Counted from the stretch's first letter, positions 9,149 to 18,572 are shown. The stretch: 64,000 nt of DNA from Bacteroides ndongoniae (GCF_900108345.1 NZ_FNVV01000013.1:1028944-1092943); one strand, 5' to 3'. Notes: generated by a model not told the origin, from the sequence alone. A program made the numbers and translations.

Positions 9149-11146
9149 ATGAAAACTTTGAGATTTATTTTAGTTGTCTGCTTTAGTCTGTTTTCTGCCC
9201 TGATCCAGGCGCAAACATTGCGGACGGAAGTTTTTGATTTGCTGAATTTGGATTATCCCGGATTGGAGAAAGTGAAAGATGCCTGTGGAAGACAACAATG
9301 GAAAGAGGCCGCTGAGCTTTTGCTGGATTATTACAGAAACCGTTCTGGAATAGTTTATCCTGATTTGGACTTAGAACATATCAAAGCTTCGAAAAGAGAC
9401 TGGCAATGGGCCGATGATGCATTGGAGCATACCTTTTTTGTACACGAAGGATATCAGCCTTCTTTCAATTATGGCAAAGATATAGATTGGCAGTATTGGC
9501 CGGTGAAAGATAATGAATTGCGCTGGCAATTGCATCGTCACAAGTGGTTTACACCTATGGGAAAGGTATATCGGGTATCTGGAGATGAGAAATATGCCCG
9601 TGAATGGGTGTTTCAATATATGGACTGGATTAAAAAGAATCCTTTAATTGAAATAAACGATGATGATTTTCAGCAAGTCATTGAAGGTAATCTGAAAGGA
9701 GATAAAGAGAATATGCGTTATGCCTGGCGACCGCTGGAAGTCAGTCACCGCATACAGGATCAGATACCTCAGTTTTTGCTTTTTAATTCGTCTAAGTTCT
9801 TTACTCCGGAGTTCCTGACAGAATTTCTGGTGAATTATCATCGTCATGCCGCTCATATATTGAAGCATTATACCAAACAAGGCAATCACTTATTGTTTGA
9901 AGCACAGCGTATGGTATATGCAGGTACCTTTTTCCCGGAGCTGAAAGATGCGGAGAAGTGGAGAAAGAGCGGTATTGAGGTGCTGAACCGGGAAATAAAG
10001 AAACAGGTATATGCCGATGGAGGACAGTTTGAACTGGATCCTCATTATCATCTGGCGGCCATTAATATCTTTTGTAAAGCACTTCGCATGGCCGATGTAA
10101 ACGGATTCCGCCAGGAGTTTCCGGAAGAATATGCACAGACAATAAAAAATATGATTGAGTTCTATTCGAATATTTGTTTCCCTGATTATACAAACCCTTG
10201 TTTCAGTGATGCCAAGTTGGGTGAACGTTCTGGAGAAATCCGAAACTATAAAGAATGGCTTCAGCTATTTCCCGATTGCGAATGGATTCGTTTTTATGCA
10301 ACCGAAGGGCGTGAAGGAACTCCTTTACCTTACTTATCTCATGCGGCAAAGAAATCAGGCTTCTTTACGTTTAGAACTGGTTGGAAACAAGATGCTACGG
10401 TAATGGTTGTAAAAGCCGGACCCAAGGGAGAATGGCATTGCCAGCCCGATAATGGCACTTTCGAACTTTGGGTGAATGGTCGTAATCTTTTTCCGGACAG
10501 TGGTTCGTATATCTATGCCGGACATGGTGAAGTGATGAAACTTCGAAACTGGTTCCGACGGACAGCTTCGCACAATACACTGACACTTGACGGCAAGAAT
10601 CTGGAAACAACGCAGTCGGTTACAAAACTTTGGAAGCCGGAAGGTGATGTGCAGATTCTGGTGACAGAGAATCCAAGTTATGCCGACCTGAAACATCGGC
10701 GGACGGTCTTTTTTGTCGATCAGAAGTTTTTTGTGATTGTAGATGAAGCGGTGGGTACAGCCACTAGTACAGTGAATCTGAACTATCATTTGGCTGAAGG
10801 AGAAGTTTCTATAAACAAGGCTGATTTTGCGATTACAACGTCTTACGAAGGGGATAGCAATGTAAAGTTACAGTGTTTTCCTGAGCAGAAAGCCGTGATG
10901 AACGAAGTGGAAGGATGGCGTTCTACTGCCTATCGGAAGCGGGTACCTCGTAAGGCTGTTGCGCTGGATGTTGAAAAGAAAGGGAAAGATACAGTGCGCT
11001 ATATCTCTGTCATTTATCCGGTGAAGAACGCTGATAACGCCCCGAAAATATATGCATCTTTTTCGAACAAACATTTTCAGGAGGATGGTGTAGAGGTTAC
11101 AGTAATGATTGACGGGAAAAAGTTTAACTTAGCTGCCAATTTATAA
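9149..11146 (+). CDS. Heparin/heparan-sulfate lyase, polysaccharide lyase family 12 (heparinase III type)
   Basis: A 665-residue protein from the ATG at 9149; an in-frame GTG at 9134 is less likely because the signal peptide (ending ALIQAQ) fits the ATG. An N-terminal helical toroid runs to about residue 375, followed by a beta-sandwich of the heparinase II/III C-terminal type. The PL12 catalytic set is visible: Asn246 in KQGNHLLFEAQ, Tyr300 in DPHYHLAA and His430 in GEWHCQPDNGTF, each offset by six from the Asn240, Tyr294 and His424 described for heparinase III. Such enzymes cleave heparan-type chains by beta-elimination in the periplasm and leave an unsaturated uronate. The downstream sulfatases and GH88 domain would continue the breakdown. 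Exact substrate remains an inference. Confidence 0.88.
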   Translation: MKTLRFILVVCFSLFSALIQAQTLRTEVFDLLNLDYPGLEKVKDACGRQQWKEAAELLLDYYRNRSGIVYPDLDLEHIKASKRDWQWADDALEHTFFVHEGYQPSFNYGKDIDWQYWPVKDNELRWQLHRHKWFTPMGKVYRVSGDEKYAREWVFQYMDWIKKNPLIEINDDDFQQVIEGNLKGDKENMRYAWRPLEVSHRIQDQIPQFLLFNSSKFFTPEFLTEFLVNYHRHAAHILKHYTKQGNHLLFEAQRMVYAGTFFPELKDAEKWRKSGIEVLNREIKKQVYADGGQFELDPHYHLAAINIFCKALRMADVNGFRQEFPEEYAQTIKNMIEFYSNICFPDYTNPCFSDAKLGERSGEIRNYKEWLQLFPDCEWIRFYATEGREGTPLPYLSHAAKKSGFFTFRTGWKQDATVMVVKAGPKGEWHCQPDNGTFELWVNGRNLFPDSGSYIYAGHGEVMKLRNWFRRTASHNTLTLDGKNLETTQSVTKLWKPEGDVQILVTENPSYADLKHRRTVFFVDQKFFVIVDEAVGTATSTVNLNYHLAEGEVSINKADFAITTSYEGDSNVKLQCFPEQKAVMNEVEGWRSTAYRKRVPRKAVALDVEKKGKDTVRYISVIYPVKNADNAPKIYASFSNKHFQEDGVEVTVMIDGKKFNLAANL

Positions 11147-11192
11147 AAGTGATGAAATAAAATTATGGATGTTTTTTAATAAATAGAAGAAT

Positions 11193-12743
11193 ATGGAGTT
11201 TTGTTTTGATAAAATAAAATGGGGACTTCCTTTTACATTTGCTGTTGGAGTATTTACGCAGGCATTCGGACAGGAACAACGACCAAACCTGGTGTACATA
11301 TTTGCAGACCAATATCGGTTGAATGCATTGAGTTTATGGAGCGATCCGGCATATCGTAATGTTTTGAGTACCGTGGGTGATCCTGTTCATACGCCCAATT
11401 TGGATCGATTGGCTAAACAGGGCGTTGTCTTTAGTCGTGCCTGTAGTACTTGCCCTTTAAGCAGTCCTCATCGTGCCATGTTAATGACAGGAATGTTCCC
11501 TGAGAAAAATGGGGTAGATACAAATTGTTTTAAAGGGAAAAAGCAAGGCATTCCAGACAGTATTGTTTGTTTTACAGACGTGCTGGCAGCATCGGGATAT
11601 GAGACCGCTTACGTAGGCAAAACGCATTGGCATCGTACCGAACCTTTATTCGATAAAAAAGGAAATTATGTAGGTACTACAGAAGAGCCAGGAGGACATT
11701 ATACCTATAATTATGATACTTACATTCCGGAAGGAAGAGGTCGTAAAAGTAATAAGTTTTGGTTCCAGCAGTTGAGGGATAATCATTTCAATGCGGTGGC
11801 CTATTCCAACCGTCCGGAATTGGTCGGAGGGAAGAAGGATGGAGAGGCTTATTTTTATCACCGTTTTACTTCGGAAGTTGAGGCTGATGTTGTAATTAAG
11901 TATTTAAAAAACCGTGAAGGGGAACGGGATTCGTCTAAACCTTTCAGCCTGTTTTGGAGTTTGAATCCTCCTCATACACCCTATTCCAGTGTAAGCGATT
12001 GCCGGGAAGAGGTCTTTAATAAATATTATAAGGACTTAGGTTCTAAGGAATTGTTGCTTCGTCCCAATGTAGAGTATGGCGAAGGCAAACAAGCGAAAAA
12101 TTTGGAGAGGTTATCACTGGAAGCCAAGGTTTATTTTTCATTGGTTAAATGCATCGATGATGAGATTGGCCGTGTTCTGAATGCTTTGGATGAGGAGGGA
12201 CTGACTGATAATACATTGGTGATATTTGCTGCCGATCATGGAGAAATGATGGGAAGCCATGGCAGAATGGCCAAAGGTGTGATCTATGATGAGGCTTTGC
12301 TGATTCCATTCATAATGCGTTACCCGGCGCAACTGAAACCGCAAATAAATGATTTGATGATAGGAGCACAGGATATTATGCCAACTTTGTTGGGCATGCT
12401 GGGACTGGCTGACCGACTTCCTGATACGGTGAAAGGGAAAAATTACTCTCAGGGCATTCTTACCGGTGATTTTGGTAGCGTCCAGAAGCCTCAGTCTTCT
12501 TTCTACTTTATGCTGAAAGAGAAAGGAGTGCGTACCGACCGTTATTCTTATGTGGTACAAAAGGATGGCAATTATCTGTTGTTCGATAATATAAAAGATC
12601 CTTATCAGCAGACTTCGCTGACACTGGAAGAGATTCCTGAAAAACAGGCTGAGTTTTTAAAAACAGAATTGGGCAATTGGTTAAAAGTATCGGAAGATAC
12701 ATGGGCCAAGGAGAGAAAATTTGCTAATAGGATTAATTATTAA
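11193..12743 (+). CDS. Serine-type sulfatase, S1 family
   Basis: A 516-residue alkaline-phosphatase-fold sulfatase with an N-terminal export signal (cleavage near FGQEQ). Metal-binding DQ is present in VYIFADQYR. The formylglycine motif is S-S-P-H-R at residues 90-94, followed by AMLMTG: serine replaces cysteine, so activation needs a radical-SAM anaerobic sulfatase-maturating enzyme, which is not in this window. The metal and substrate motifs GKTHWH and FAADHGEMMGSHG follow. It would remove sulfate from lyase products in the periplasm. In heparan-sulfate loci a similar enzyme acts on 6-O-sulfated GlcNAc, but position specificity cannot be fixed here. It lies 46 bases after the lyase gene. 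Confidence 0.9.
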   Translation: MEFCFDKIKWGLPFTFAVGVFTQAFGQEQRPNLVYIFADQYRLNALSLWSDPAYRNVLSTVGDPVHTPNLDRLAKQGVVFSRACSTCPLSSPHRAMLMTGMFPEKNGVDTNCFKGKKQGIPDSIVCFTDVLAASGYETAYVGKTHWHRTEPLFDKKGNYVGTTEEPGGHYTYNYDTYIPEGRGRKSNKFWFQQLRDNHFNAVAYSNRPELVGGKKDGEAYFYHRFTSEVEADVVIKYLKNREGERDSSKPFSLFWSLNPPHTPYSSVSDCREEVFNKYYKDLGSKELLLRPNVEYGEGKQAKNLERLSLEAKVYFSLVKCIDDEIGRVLNALDEEGLTDNTLVIFAADHGEMMGSHGRMAKGVIYDEALLIPFIMRYPAQLKPQINDLMIGAQDIMPTLLGMLGLADRLPDTVKGKNYSQGILTGDFGSVQKPQSSFYFMLKEKGVRTDRYSYVVQKDGNYLLFDNIKDPYQQTSLTLEEIPEKQAEFLKTELGNWLKVSEDTWAKERKFANRINY

Positions 12744-12755
12744 TAGGATGGGGCT

Positions 12756-14939
12756 ATGAATTTGAGATCGATATTACGTGTTTTTGTTATTTCCTGCTGT
12801 TCACTTTCATTGCATGCACAGTCTGTTTGGGATAGAAATCATCTGACGGATGTCAAGCAGTCGGTGCAGGATGCTTATTATGCCGCTTCGCTGCAGGAAC
12901 TGAAAACGCAAGCGGATGGATATTTAAAGATCGGAGCCGACACTGTGGATACACAACAACCGTTATCCGGAGTTGAATGTGAATCTTCATGTAAGCGGGT
13001 GGATATGATTTCCGATCGAATCACAACATTGGCTTTGGCATACTTTTTTAGTGAGGAAGAAATTTATGCTCAAAAGGCTGTTGAGCTGATACGGACGAAT
13101 TTCCTGGATAAGAATACCCGGATGACTCCGGACAATTTTGATGTACTCGAAACCTATCCGTTCATTGAAATGCTGGATGCTGTACAGTTGCTCGAAGCTT
13201 CCAGCCAGCTGACTTCCAAAGATGCTAAGAGGTTGAAAGCCTGGCTCGCTGATTTACTGGACGGTATGCAAGCCTCTTCACAAGAAGTGGATGCGAAGGC
13301 ATGGGCCGGCCATCGGGGAACGGCTTACGATGCGCAAGTCATAGCTTATGCCTTATATATAGGTAAAAAGGAAGTGGCTGATAAAGTGATAGAATCAATT
13401 CCTGTCAAACGTATTTTCAAGCAGATAGAGCCGTCGGGGAAACAACCTTATGAACTGGAGTGTAAACACTCTTTTGATGCTTCACAGCGTAATCTGCATT
13501 ATTTGATTGATATCTGTCTGATGGCCAAGCATCGGGGATTGCAGATTGATGGCCTTGAGTCGTCGGACGGACGTAGCCTTTACGATGCGATGGATTATCT
13601 GGCACAATTTGCCGGAAAAGATGTAAGTGAATGGCCTTATCGACAAGACGATGGATGGGATTGTACGCAACAAAAGTTGTATCAGGACCTTTATCGGGCA
13701 GCCGTATATCTTGACACCAACCGTAGAGGGTACTTGAAGGTATATGACACACATCGGATAATTGACTGGAAAGACCGTTTTAATTTGTTGTATGCGGTTC
13801 CTTCGTCCGTGGATAATGCTTTTGCTTTTGCTTGCCGGCAGTTGGATTTTGCTATTGCTGCGACCAACAAGGCAAAGAAACAGAAAGATAATATCTGTAA
13901 AAGGAAAGTGATTCCGCGTAGTATTGCCAAGGATGGATCGTTGGCATTGGTATCGCCTTACGACTGGTGCTCAGGGTTCTTTCCGGGCAGTTTGTGGCAT
14001 GTTTATGCTTATACGAACAACGATTATTGGCGTCAGCAGGCCATCAGTTTCACCTGGCCACTGGAAGAAGTGAAGCGTTATAAGGGTACGCACGATCTGG
14101 GCTTTATGGTGAATAACAGTTTTGGAAAGGCTTATCAGTGGACAGGAGAACGTTCTTATAAGGATGTGGTGATACAGGCTGCCAAGACTTTGGTTTCGCG
14201 TTACGATGATCGTGTGAAGTGTATTCGTTCCTGGGACTTTAACCGGGATCGTTGGAAGTATCCAGTCATTATAGATAATATGATGAATCTGGAAATGCTG
14301 TTCAGCGCTACTCAGCTGACAGGTGATTCTCTTTACTGGAGAGTGGCCGTGAACCATGCCAATACAACGATGAAGAACCATTTCCGTAGTGATTATTCTT
14401 CCTATCATGTGGTGGATTATGATCCGGCTACAGGTGCAGCCCGTATGAAGTGCACCTATCAGGGCTATTCGGATGATTCGTTCTGGAGTCGTGGACAGGG
14501 TTGGGGACTGTATGGATATACTCTGTGCTACCGCTTTACGAAAGAGGCTGCTTATTTACGCCAGGCCGAGGCTATTGCCGATTTCATATTGTCTTGGTCC
14601 AATATGCCCGAAGACGGTGTGCCTTACTGGGATATGAAAGCTCCCGGCATTCCGGATGTTCCTCGTGATGCTTCGGCTGCTGCGATCATAGCTTCAGGCT
14701 TGTACGAACTTTCGGAGTATGCCGATATGGAGAAAGGCAAGAAGTATAAGGCAGCAGCCGATAAGATAATTGATAGTCTGAACCGATCTTATCAGTCGGA
14801 ATACGGGGCAAACTATGGCTTCCTGCTTTTGCATTCCACCGGTTCTGCTCCTCACGAGAGCGAAGTGGATGTACCTCTTTCGTATGCCGATTATTATTAT
14901 TTAGAGGCATTGTGGCGCAAGCGTAGTTTGGACAACTAA
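12756..14939 (+). CDS. Two-domain enzyme: alginate-lyase-like domain fused to GH88 unsaturated glucuronyl hydrolase
   Basis: A 727-residue exported protein (signal ending LHAQS). Residues about 25-340 resemble the alginate lyase superfamily: a YPFIEMLDAVQLL helix, GHRGTAYDAQVIAYALYIG, and a KQPYELECKHSFDASQRNLHYL segment. Residues about 355-725 are a full GH88 domain: PYDWCSGFFPGSLW, THDLGFMVNNSFG with Asp448, and YPVIIDNMMNLEML with Asp507, then FWSRGQGWGLYGY. GH88 removes the unsaturated uronate left by polysaccharide lyases. In the lyase-like part the usual Asn-His, Arg and Tyr catalytic pattern looks altered (Gly185-His186, Lys237), so it may bind glycan rather than cut it. It starts 12 bases after the sulfatase, within the same operon. 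Confidence 0.85.
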   Translation: MNLRSILRVFVISCCSLSLHAQSVWDRNHLTDVKQSVQDAYYAASLQELKTQADGYLKIGADTVDTQQPLSGVECESSCKRVDMISDRITTLALAYFFSEEEIYAQKAVELIRTNFLDKNTRMTPDNFDVLETYPFIEMLDAVQLLEASSQLTSKDAKRLKAWLADLLDGMQASSQEVDAKAWAGHRGTAYDAQVIAYALYIGKKEVADKVIESIPVKRIFKQIEPSGKQPYELECKHSFDASQRNLHYLIDICLMAKHRGLQIDGLESSDGRSLYDAMDYLAQFAGKDVSEWPYRQDDGWDCTQQKLYQDLYRAAVYLDTNRRGYLKVYDTHRIIDWKDRFNLLYAVPSSVDNAFAFACRQLDFAIAATNKAKKQKDNICKRKVIPRSIAKDGSLALVSPYDWCSGFFPGSLWHVYAYTNNDYWRQQAISFTWPLEEVKRYKGTHDLGFMVNNSFGKAYQWTGERSYKDVVIQAAKTLVSRYDDRVKCIRSWDFNRDRWKYPVIIDNMMNLEMLFSATQLTGDSLYWRVAVNHANTTMKNHFRSDYSSYHVVDYDPATGAARMKCTYQGYSDDSFWSRGQGWGLYGYTLCYRFTKEAAYLRQAEAIADFILSWSNMPEDGVPYWDMKAPGIPDVPRDASAAAIIASGLYELSEYADMEKGKKYKAAADKIIDSLNRSYQSEYGANYGFLLLHSTGSAPHESEVDVPLSYADYYYLEALWRKRSLDN

Positions 14940-14983
14940 AGCTGGCTGCATGCCGTTTTCTTAAAAATCAAAACTTTGGTATT

Positions 14984-16429
14984 ATGTTCTATCCTTCCTT
15001 CTTCTATCGTAAACCCTCCCGGGCAGTCTTGCTGGCTGCTTCGTGTCTGTCCGTATCTGCCTTGCAGGCTCAGGAAAAACAAAATGTGCTGTTCATCGTG
15101 GTAGATGATTTGCGTCCGGAGTTGGGATGCTATGGTAGCGATGTGGCCATTACACCTCATCTTGACAAGTTGGCAGAGCAGTCGGTAGTCTTCCAGAAGG
15201 CTTATTGCAACGTACCGGTGAGCGGAGCTTCCCGCTCCAGTTTGCTGACGGGAGTATATCCCGATATTGTCGAGGGTCGTTTTGTGGATGCCGAAACCCG
15301 TTCGGAAAAAGATCTGCCCGGCGTGGTCACTTTGCCGTTGGCGTTTAAGAATGCCGGGTATTATACGCTTTCCCTTGGCAAGGTGTTCCATCATTTCGAT
15401 GATCGGACAGACAGTTGGAGCGAATCGCCTTGGATTGTGAGTCCGGCCAGTGGCGACTGGGCTTTGTACAACAAGTGGAATGTATGGAAGACGGAAATTC
15501 CCGAAGCCGAACTTCATCCGCAAAGTCATCGTGGCCCCTATTGCGAAGCGGCCGATGTGCCCGACAGTTGCTACGAAGACAATCAGATAGCCCGTAAAGC
15601 GGTGGCCGAGTTGAATCGTCTGAAAGAGATGGACCGTCCGTTCTTCCTGGCTGTCGGATTCCGTAAACCTCATTTGCCGTTCATCGCTCCAAAGAAATAC
15701 TGGGATCTGTATCGGAGGGAGGACATCAAGATTGCCGATAACCGCTACCGTCCCGAGGGCTTGTCCGAGCAGGTGCAAGGTTCCAGGGAGATATTCCAGT
15801 ATACACGGGTGACCGATACTTCGGCCGAGGACTTCCATCGCGAGGCCCGTCATGCCTATTATGCTTGTGTCAGTTTTGTCGATGCACAAATCGGACTGGT
15901 ATTGGATGAACTGGAGCGGTTGGGACTGGCCGATAATACGGTTGTGGTGCTGTTGGGCGATCATGGCTGGCACTTGGGCGAACATGACTTTTGGGGCAAG
16001 CATACGTTGCTTCAGCAAGCTACTCATGCTCCGCTGATGGTTCGTTGTCCGGACGCAACATCAGGACAGAGCCGTAGTATTGTGGAGTTTGTAGATATCT
16101 ATCCTTCTTTGTGCGAGGTTTGCGGCATCACGTTGCCCGAACATCTGCAGGGGCGCAGCTTTCTGCCGGTGCTGAAGAATCCTGAAGCAAAACATCGTGA
16201 TTGTGCTTTTATTCAGTGGGGAAAAGGAGTGAATGTAGTAACGCCGGAATTCAGTTATGCCGAGTGGTACGACAAGTCACAGAGCCGTGTAGTGGACGAG
16301 GCGCTGTTTGACTACAGGCTCGATCCGCAGGAAAACAGAAATGCAGCCGGAGAGAAGAAATACCAGAAGCTGATAAAACGTTTCAAGGATTTCATCGGTC
16401 GCAAAAGACAGGAAATCCATTTGCGGTAA
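14984..16429 (+). CDS. Serine-type sulfatase resembling iduronate-2-sulfatase
   Basis: A 481-residue S1 sulfatase with a signal peptide ending ALQAQ. Metal site: FIVVDDLRPELGCYG. The formylglycine motif is S-G-A-S-R at residues 80-84 followed by SSLLTG, again the serine form. Iduronate-2-sulfatase features follow: LGKVFHHFDD, a FFLAVGFRKPHLPFIAPKKYW segment and VVLLGDHGWHLGEHDFWGK. Bacteroides enzymes of this type remove 2-O-sulfate from the (often unsaturated) uronic acid of heparan- or chondroitin-type oligosaccharides. That fits the neighbouring PL12 lyase and GH88 domain, since desulfation would normally precede GH88 action. It lies 44 bases after the GH88 gene. The 2-O position is an inference from family resemblance. 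Confidence 0.88.
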   Translation: MFYPSFFYRKPSRAVLLAASCLSVSALQAQEKQNVLFIVVDDLRPELGCYGSDVAITPHLDKLAEQSVVFQKAYCNVPVSGASRSSLLTGVYPDIVEGRFVDAETRSEKDLPGVVTLPLAFKNAGYYTLSLGKVFHHFDDRTDSWSESPWIVSPASGDWALYNKWNVWKTEIPEAELHPQSHRGPYCEAADVPDSCYEDNQIARKAVAELNRLKEMDRPFFLAVGFRKPHLPFIAPKKYWDLYRREDIKIADNRYRPEGLSEQVQGSREIFQYTRVTDTSAEDFHREARHAYYACVSFVDAQIGLVLDELERLGLADNTVVVLLGDHGWHLGEHDFWGKHTLLQQATHAPLMVRCPDATSGQSRSIVEFVDIYPSLCEVCGITLPEHLQGRSFLPVLKNPEAKHRDCAFIQWGKGVNVVTPEFSYAEWYDKSQSRVVDEALFDYRLDPQENRNAAGEKKYQKLIKRFKDFIGRKRQEIHLR

Positions 16430-16459
16430 AATAGGAATACTAACTTTAAATAGAGAACC

Positions 16460-17935
16460 ATGAATCTGAAAAAAATCTTTTTGCTCGGTGGGCTTTTATT
16501 CAGCCTGTCGGGTATGTACGCTCAATCCATGGTGTGGATTAGCAGTACCGAAGGAAACGTCTGGAAGGAAGCGAAAGTGAAACTCCAGGCCAAGTGTGAG
16601 GAGGCTCCTTTGTTGAAAACGGATGGTACGGATTGCATACAGACCTTCCAGAAGTGGGGAACCTGTTTTAACGAACTGGGCTGGGATGCTTTGAACATGC
16701 TGCCGTTGGAAGGCCAGGAAGAAGTGTTGAACCGGATTTTTGCTCCCGGTGGTGAGTTGAAGTTTACGATGGGACGTATCCCCATGAATGCCAACGACTA
16801 TGCACGCGACTGGTACAGTTGTGACGAAGTGCCGGGCGACTTTACGTTGAAATACTTCAACATCGACCGCGACCGTCAGACGCTTATCCCTTACGTGAAG
16901 CGTGCCTTGAAGGTAAATCCCGACCTGACGTTCTGGATATCTCCCTGGTCGCCTCCTTCCTGGATGAAGGTGAACCATTATTATTCCGTCAAGAGCAATG
17001 CCAAGGTCAACCGTCTGCCTGCCGAAGCCGAAATAGCCCTTTACGAAGGAGTGGAGAATGTAGACAAGCGTTTCTATCCCAAACAGGTTACCGAGAACGA
17101 CTACTTTATCCAGGATCCGCGTTATTTGCAAACCTATGCCAATTACTTCTGCAAGTTCGTGTCGGCCTATCGTGAACTGGGTGTTCCTGTCAATCGGGTT
17201 ATGTTCCAGAACGAGCCGTGGGCTTATTCCATCTATCCTGCTTGTGCCTGGACACCCGAAGGCATCATCCGTTTCAATGTAGAGTATCTGGCACCTACGC
17301 TGAAGAAACAGTTGCCCGATGTACAACTTTACCTAGGTACGCTGAATACGAATCGTATCGAGCTGGTCGACCGTGTCTTGTCCGATCCCCGCATGAAAGA
17401 TGCTGTTGAGGGAATCGGTTTCCAGTGGTGGGGCGGACAGATTTTGCCCGAAATCCGTAAGAAGTATCCCGACTATAAATACATGCAGACCGAAAGTGAA
17501 TGTGGTTCGGGTACGTTCGACTGGAAAGCTGCCGAGCACACTTTCCATCTGATAAATCACTATCTGGGGAATGGTTGCGAAGAATATACCATCTGGAATG
17601 CCATCCTGTGCGACGAAGGTACCAGTGCCTGGGGATGGAAACAGAATGCTTTGATTCGGGTGGATTCGAAGACAGGAGCCGCTACTTATACTCCCGAATA
17701 CTATGCCGTGAAACACTTCAGCAACAAAGTTGTTGCAGGTACTAAGGTGTTGGCTTATAGAGAAAAAGGTGAGGATGGGCTGCCTGCCATGCTGTTGCTT
17801 ACGCCGGATAACAAATATTTGGTTGTAGCTGCCAATTTCAACGATGATGCCCGTCAGCTGACAGTTCAGTTGGGTGGCAAGTACCTGACTGTAAGTCTAC
17901 AAGGCCATTCGTTTAATACGTTTTATGCCAAATGA
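16460..17935 (+). CDS. Glycoside hydrolase family 30 enzyme (glucosylceramidase-like)
   Basis: A 491-residue exported protein (signal ending GMYAQ). It has a GH30 (beta/alpha)8 barrel: FTMGRIPMNANDYARDWYSCD, then FWISPWSPPSWMK, the acid/base in VMFQNEPWAYS (Glu252), and the nucleophile in YKYMQTESECGSG (Glu345). A short C-terminal beta-sandwich ends SLQGHSFNTFYAK. GH30 members act on beta-linked glucose, xylose, fucose, galactose or glucuronate. GH30 is not part of the classical heparan-sulfate locus, so its role here is open; it may trim a side chain or linkage region. It is the last gene of the locus and a strong terminator follows 35 bases downstream. Confidence 0.88.
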   Translation: MNLKKIFLLGGLLFSLSGMYAQSMVWISSTEGNVWKEAKVKLQAKCEEAPLLKTDGTDCIQTFQKWGTCFNELGWDALNMLPLEGQEEVLNRIFAPGGELKFTMGRIPMNANDYARDWYSCDEVPGDFTLKYFNIDRDRQTLIPYVKRALKVNPDLTFWISPWSPPSWMKVNHYYSVKSNAKVNRLPAEAEIALYEGVENVDKRFYPKQVTENDYFIQDPRYLQTYANYFCKFVSAYRELGVPVNRVMFQNEPWAYSIYPACAWTPEGIIRFNVEYLAPTLKKQLPDVQLYLGTLNTNRIELVDRVLSDPRMKDAVEGIGFQWWGGQILPEIRKKYPDYKYMQTESECGSGTFDWKAAEHTFHLINHYLGNGCEEYTIWNAILCDEGTSAWGWKQNALIRVDSKTGAATYTPEYYAVKHFSNKVVAGTKVLAYREKGEDGLPAMLLLTPDNKYLVVAANFNDDARQLTVQLGGKYLTVSLQGHSFNTFYAK

Positions 17936-17969
17936 TGTCTGACTGAGGACATTGAAAATGAATAGAAGG

Positions 17970-18006
17970 GCCGGACGGGAAGAGTTTCCCAGTCCGGCTT
18001 TTTTTG
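17970..18006 (+). terminator. Intrinsic terminator at the end of the sulfated-glycan locus
   Basis: GCCGGAC (17970-17976) pairs with GTCCGGC (17992-17998) and GGGAA (17977-17981) pairs with TTCCC (17986-17990). A run of T follows. It has the classic Rho-independent shape and lies 35 bases after the GH30 stop codon. Confidence 0.85.
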
Positions 18007-18018
18007 TTTTGCAAGGCT

Positions 18019-18128
18019 TGCAAAACAAGTCCGTGAACCACACTTGCACGGCTCATGAGCGACACTTGTACGGCTCGCGAGCCACACTTGCAATACTCGT
18101 GGACTTTATTGGCAATACTTATTACGCT
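18019..18128. repeat. 22-bp-period intergenic array, copy 1
   Basis: CACTTG recurs at 18041, 18063 and 18085, an exact 22-base period, with more degenerate units on both sides. The unit is CACTTGYRYGGCTC followed by RYGAGMMA. The GGCTCGCGAGCC core is self-complementary. The same unit is arrayed at 31789-31870 and 57756-57850. No protein or RNA function is recognised. Confidence 0.8.
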
Positions 18129-18201
18129 GGCCAACTACCGATGTTACGCGGCTAAAGTAGGTAGTTAAGAATGGAAAGTGGATGATTAAAAATGAATAAC
18201 G

Positions 18202-18572
18202 GGTGAAGGATGGATACGCGGACAACGCGGAGAGGACGGACTAACACGGATAAAAAAAGAAAAAGGGAAATTGGGTTCACGCTTTTAATGCGGAATTTCT
18301 TGTTGATATTCAGCAGAATATGGTGAAAGATAAAGCTTCACCGACATTCGGTGAAACATAAATCGGGATGGCTGTATAACCCGTTAATTTTTTCCCAGTT
18401 AGAGAAAAATTTTTTGCTAACTAGGCAATAATTTTTTCCTAACTGGGAAAAAATTATTGCAAGACTGGCATCAACTTTCACCCCTTTCAGGAAATCTGTT
18501 CTGCCTGTATTTAAAGATTAAAATCCGCGTTCGTCCGTCCTCTCCGCGTTGTCCGCGTATCCATCTTTCACC
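18202..18572. repeat. 50-bp long inverted repeat enclosing about 270 bp
   Basis: The left arm 18202-18251 and the reverse complement of the right arm 18523-18572 agree at 47 of 50 positions; mismatches are at arm positions 7, 41 and 45. Between them lie a small palindrome (TTCACCGA at 18338, TCGGTGAA at 18349) and a copy of the CCCAGTTAG repeat. No transposase is encoded inside. It may be a small non-autonomous element or a large RNA hairpin. Confidence 0.75.
18386..18461. repeat. CCCAGTTAG palindromic intergenic repeat, copy 1
   Basis: TTTTTTCCCAGTTAG and its complement CTAACTGGGAAAAAA face each other around GCTAACTAGGCAATAAT. The same A/T-rich palindrome occurs at 47383-47466 and 62656-62718. 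It could form a hairpin with T runs on both strands, so it may act as a two-way terminator. Confidence 0.75.
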
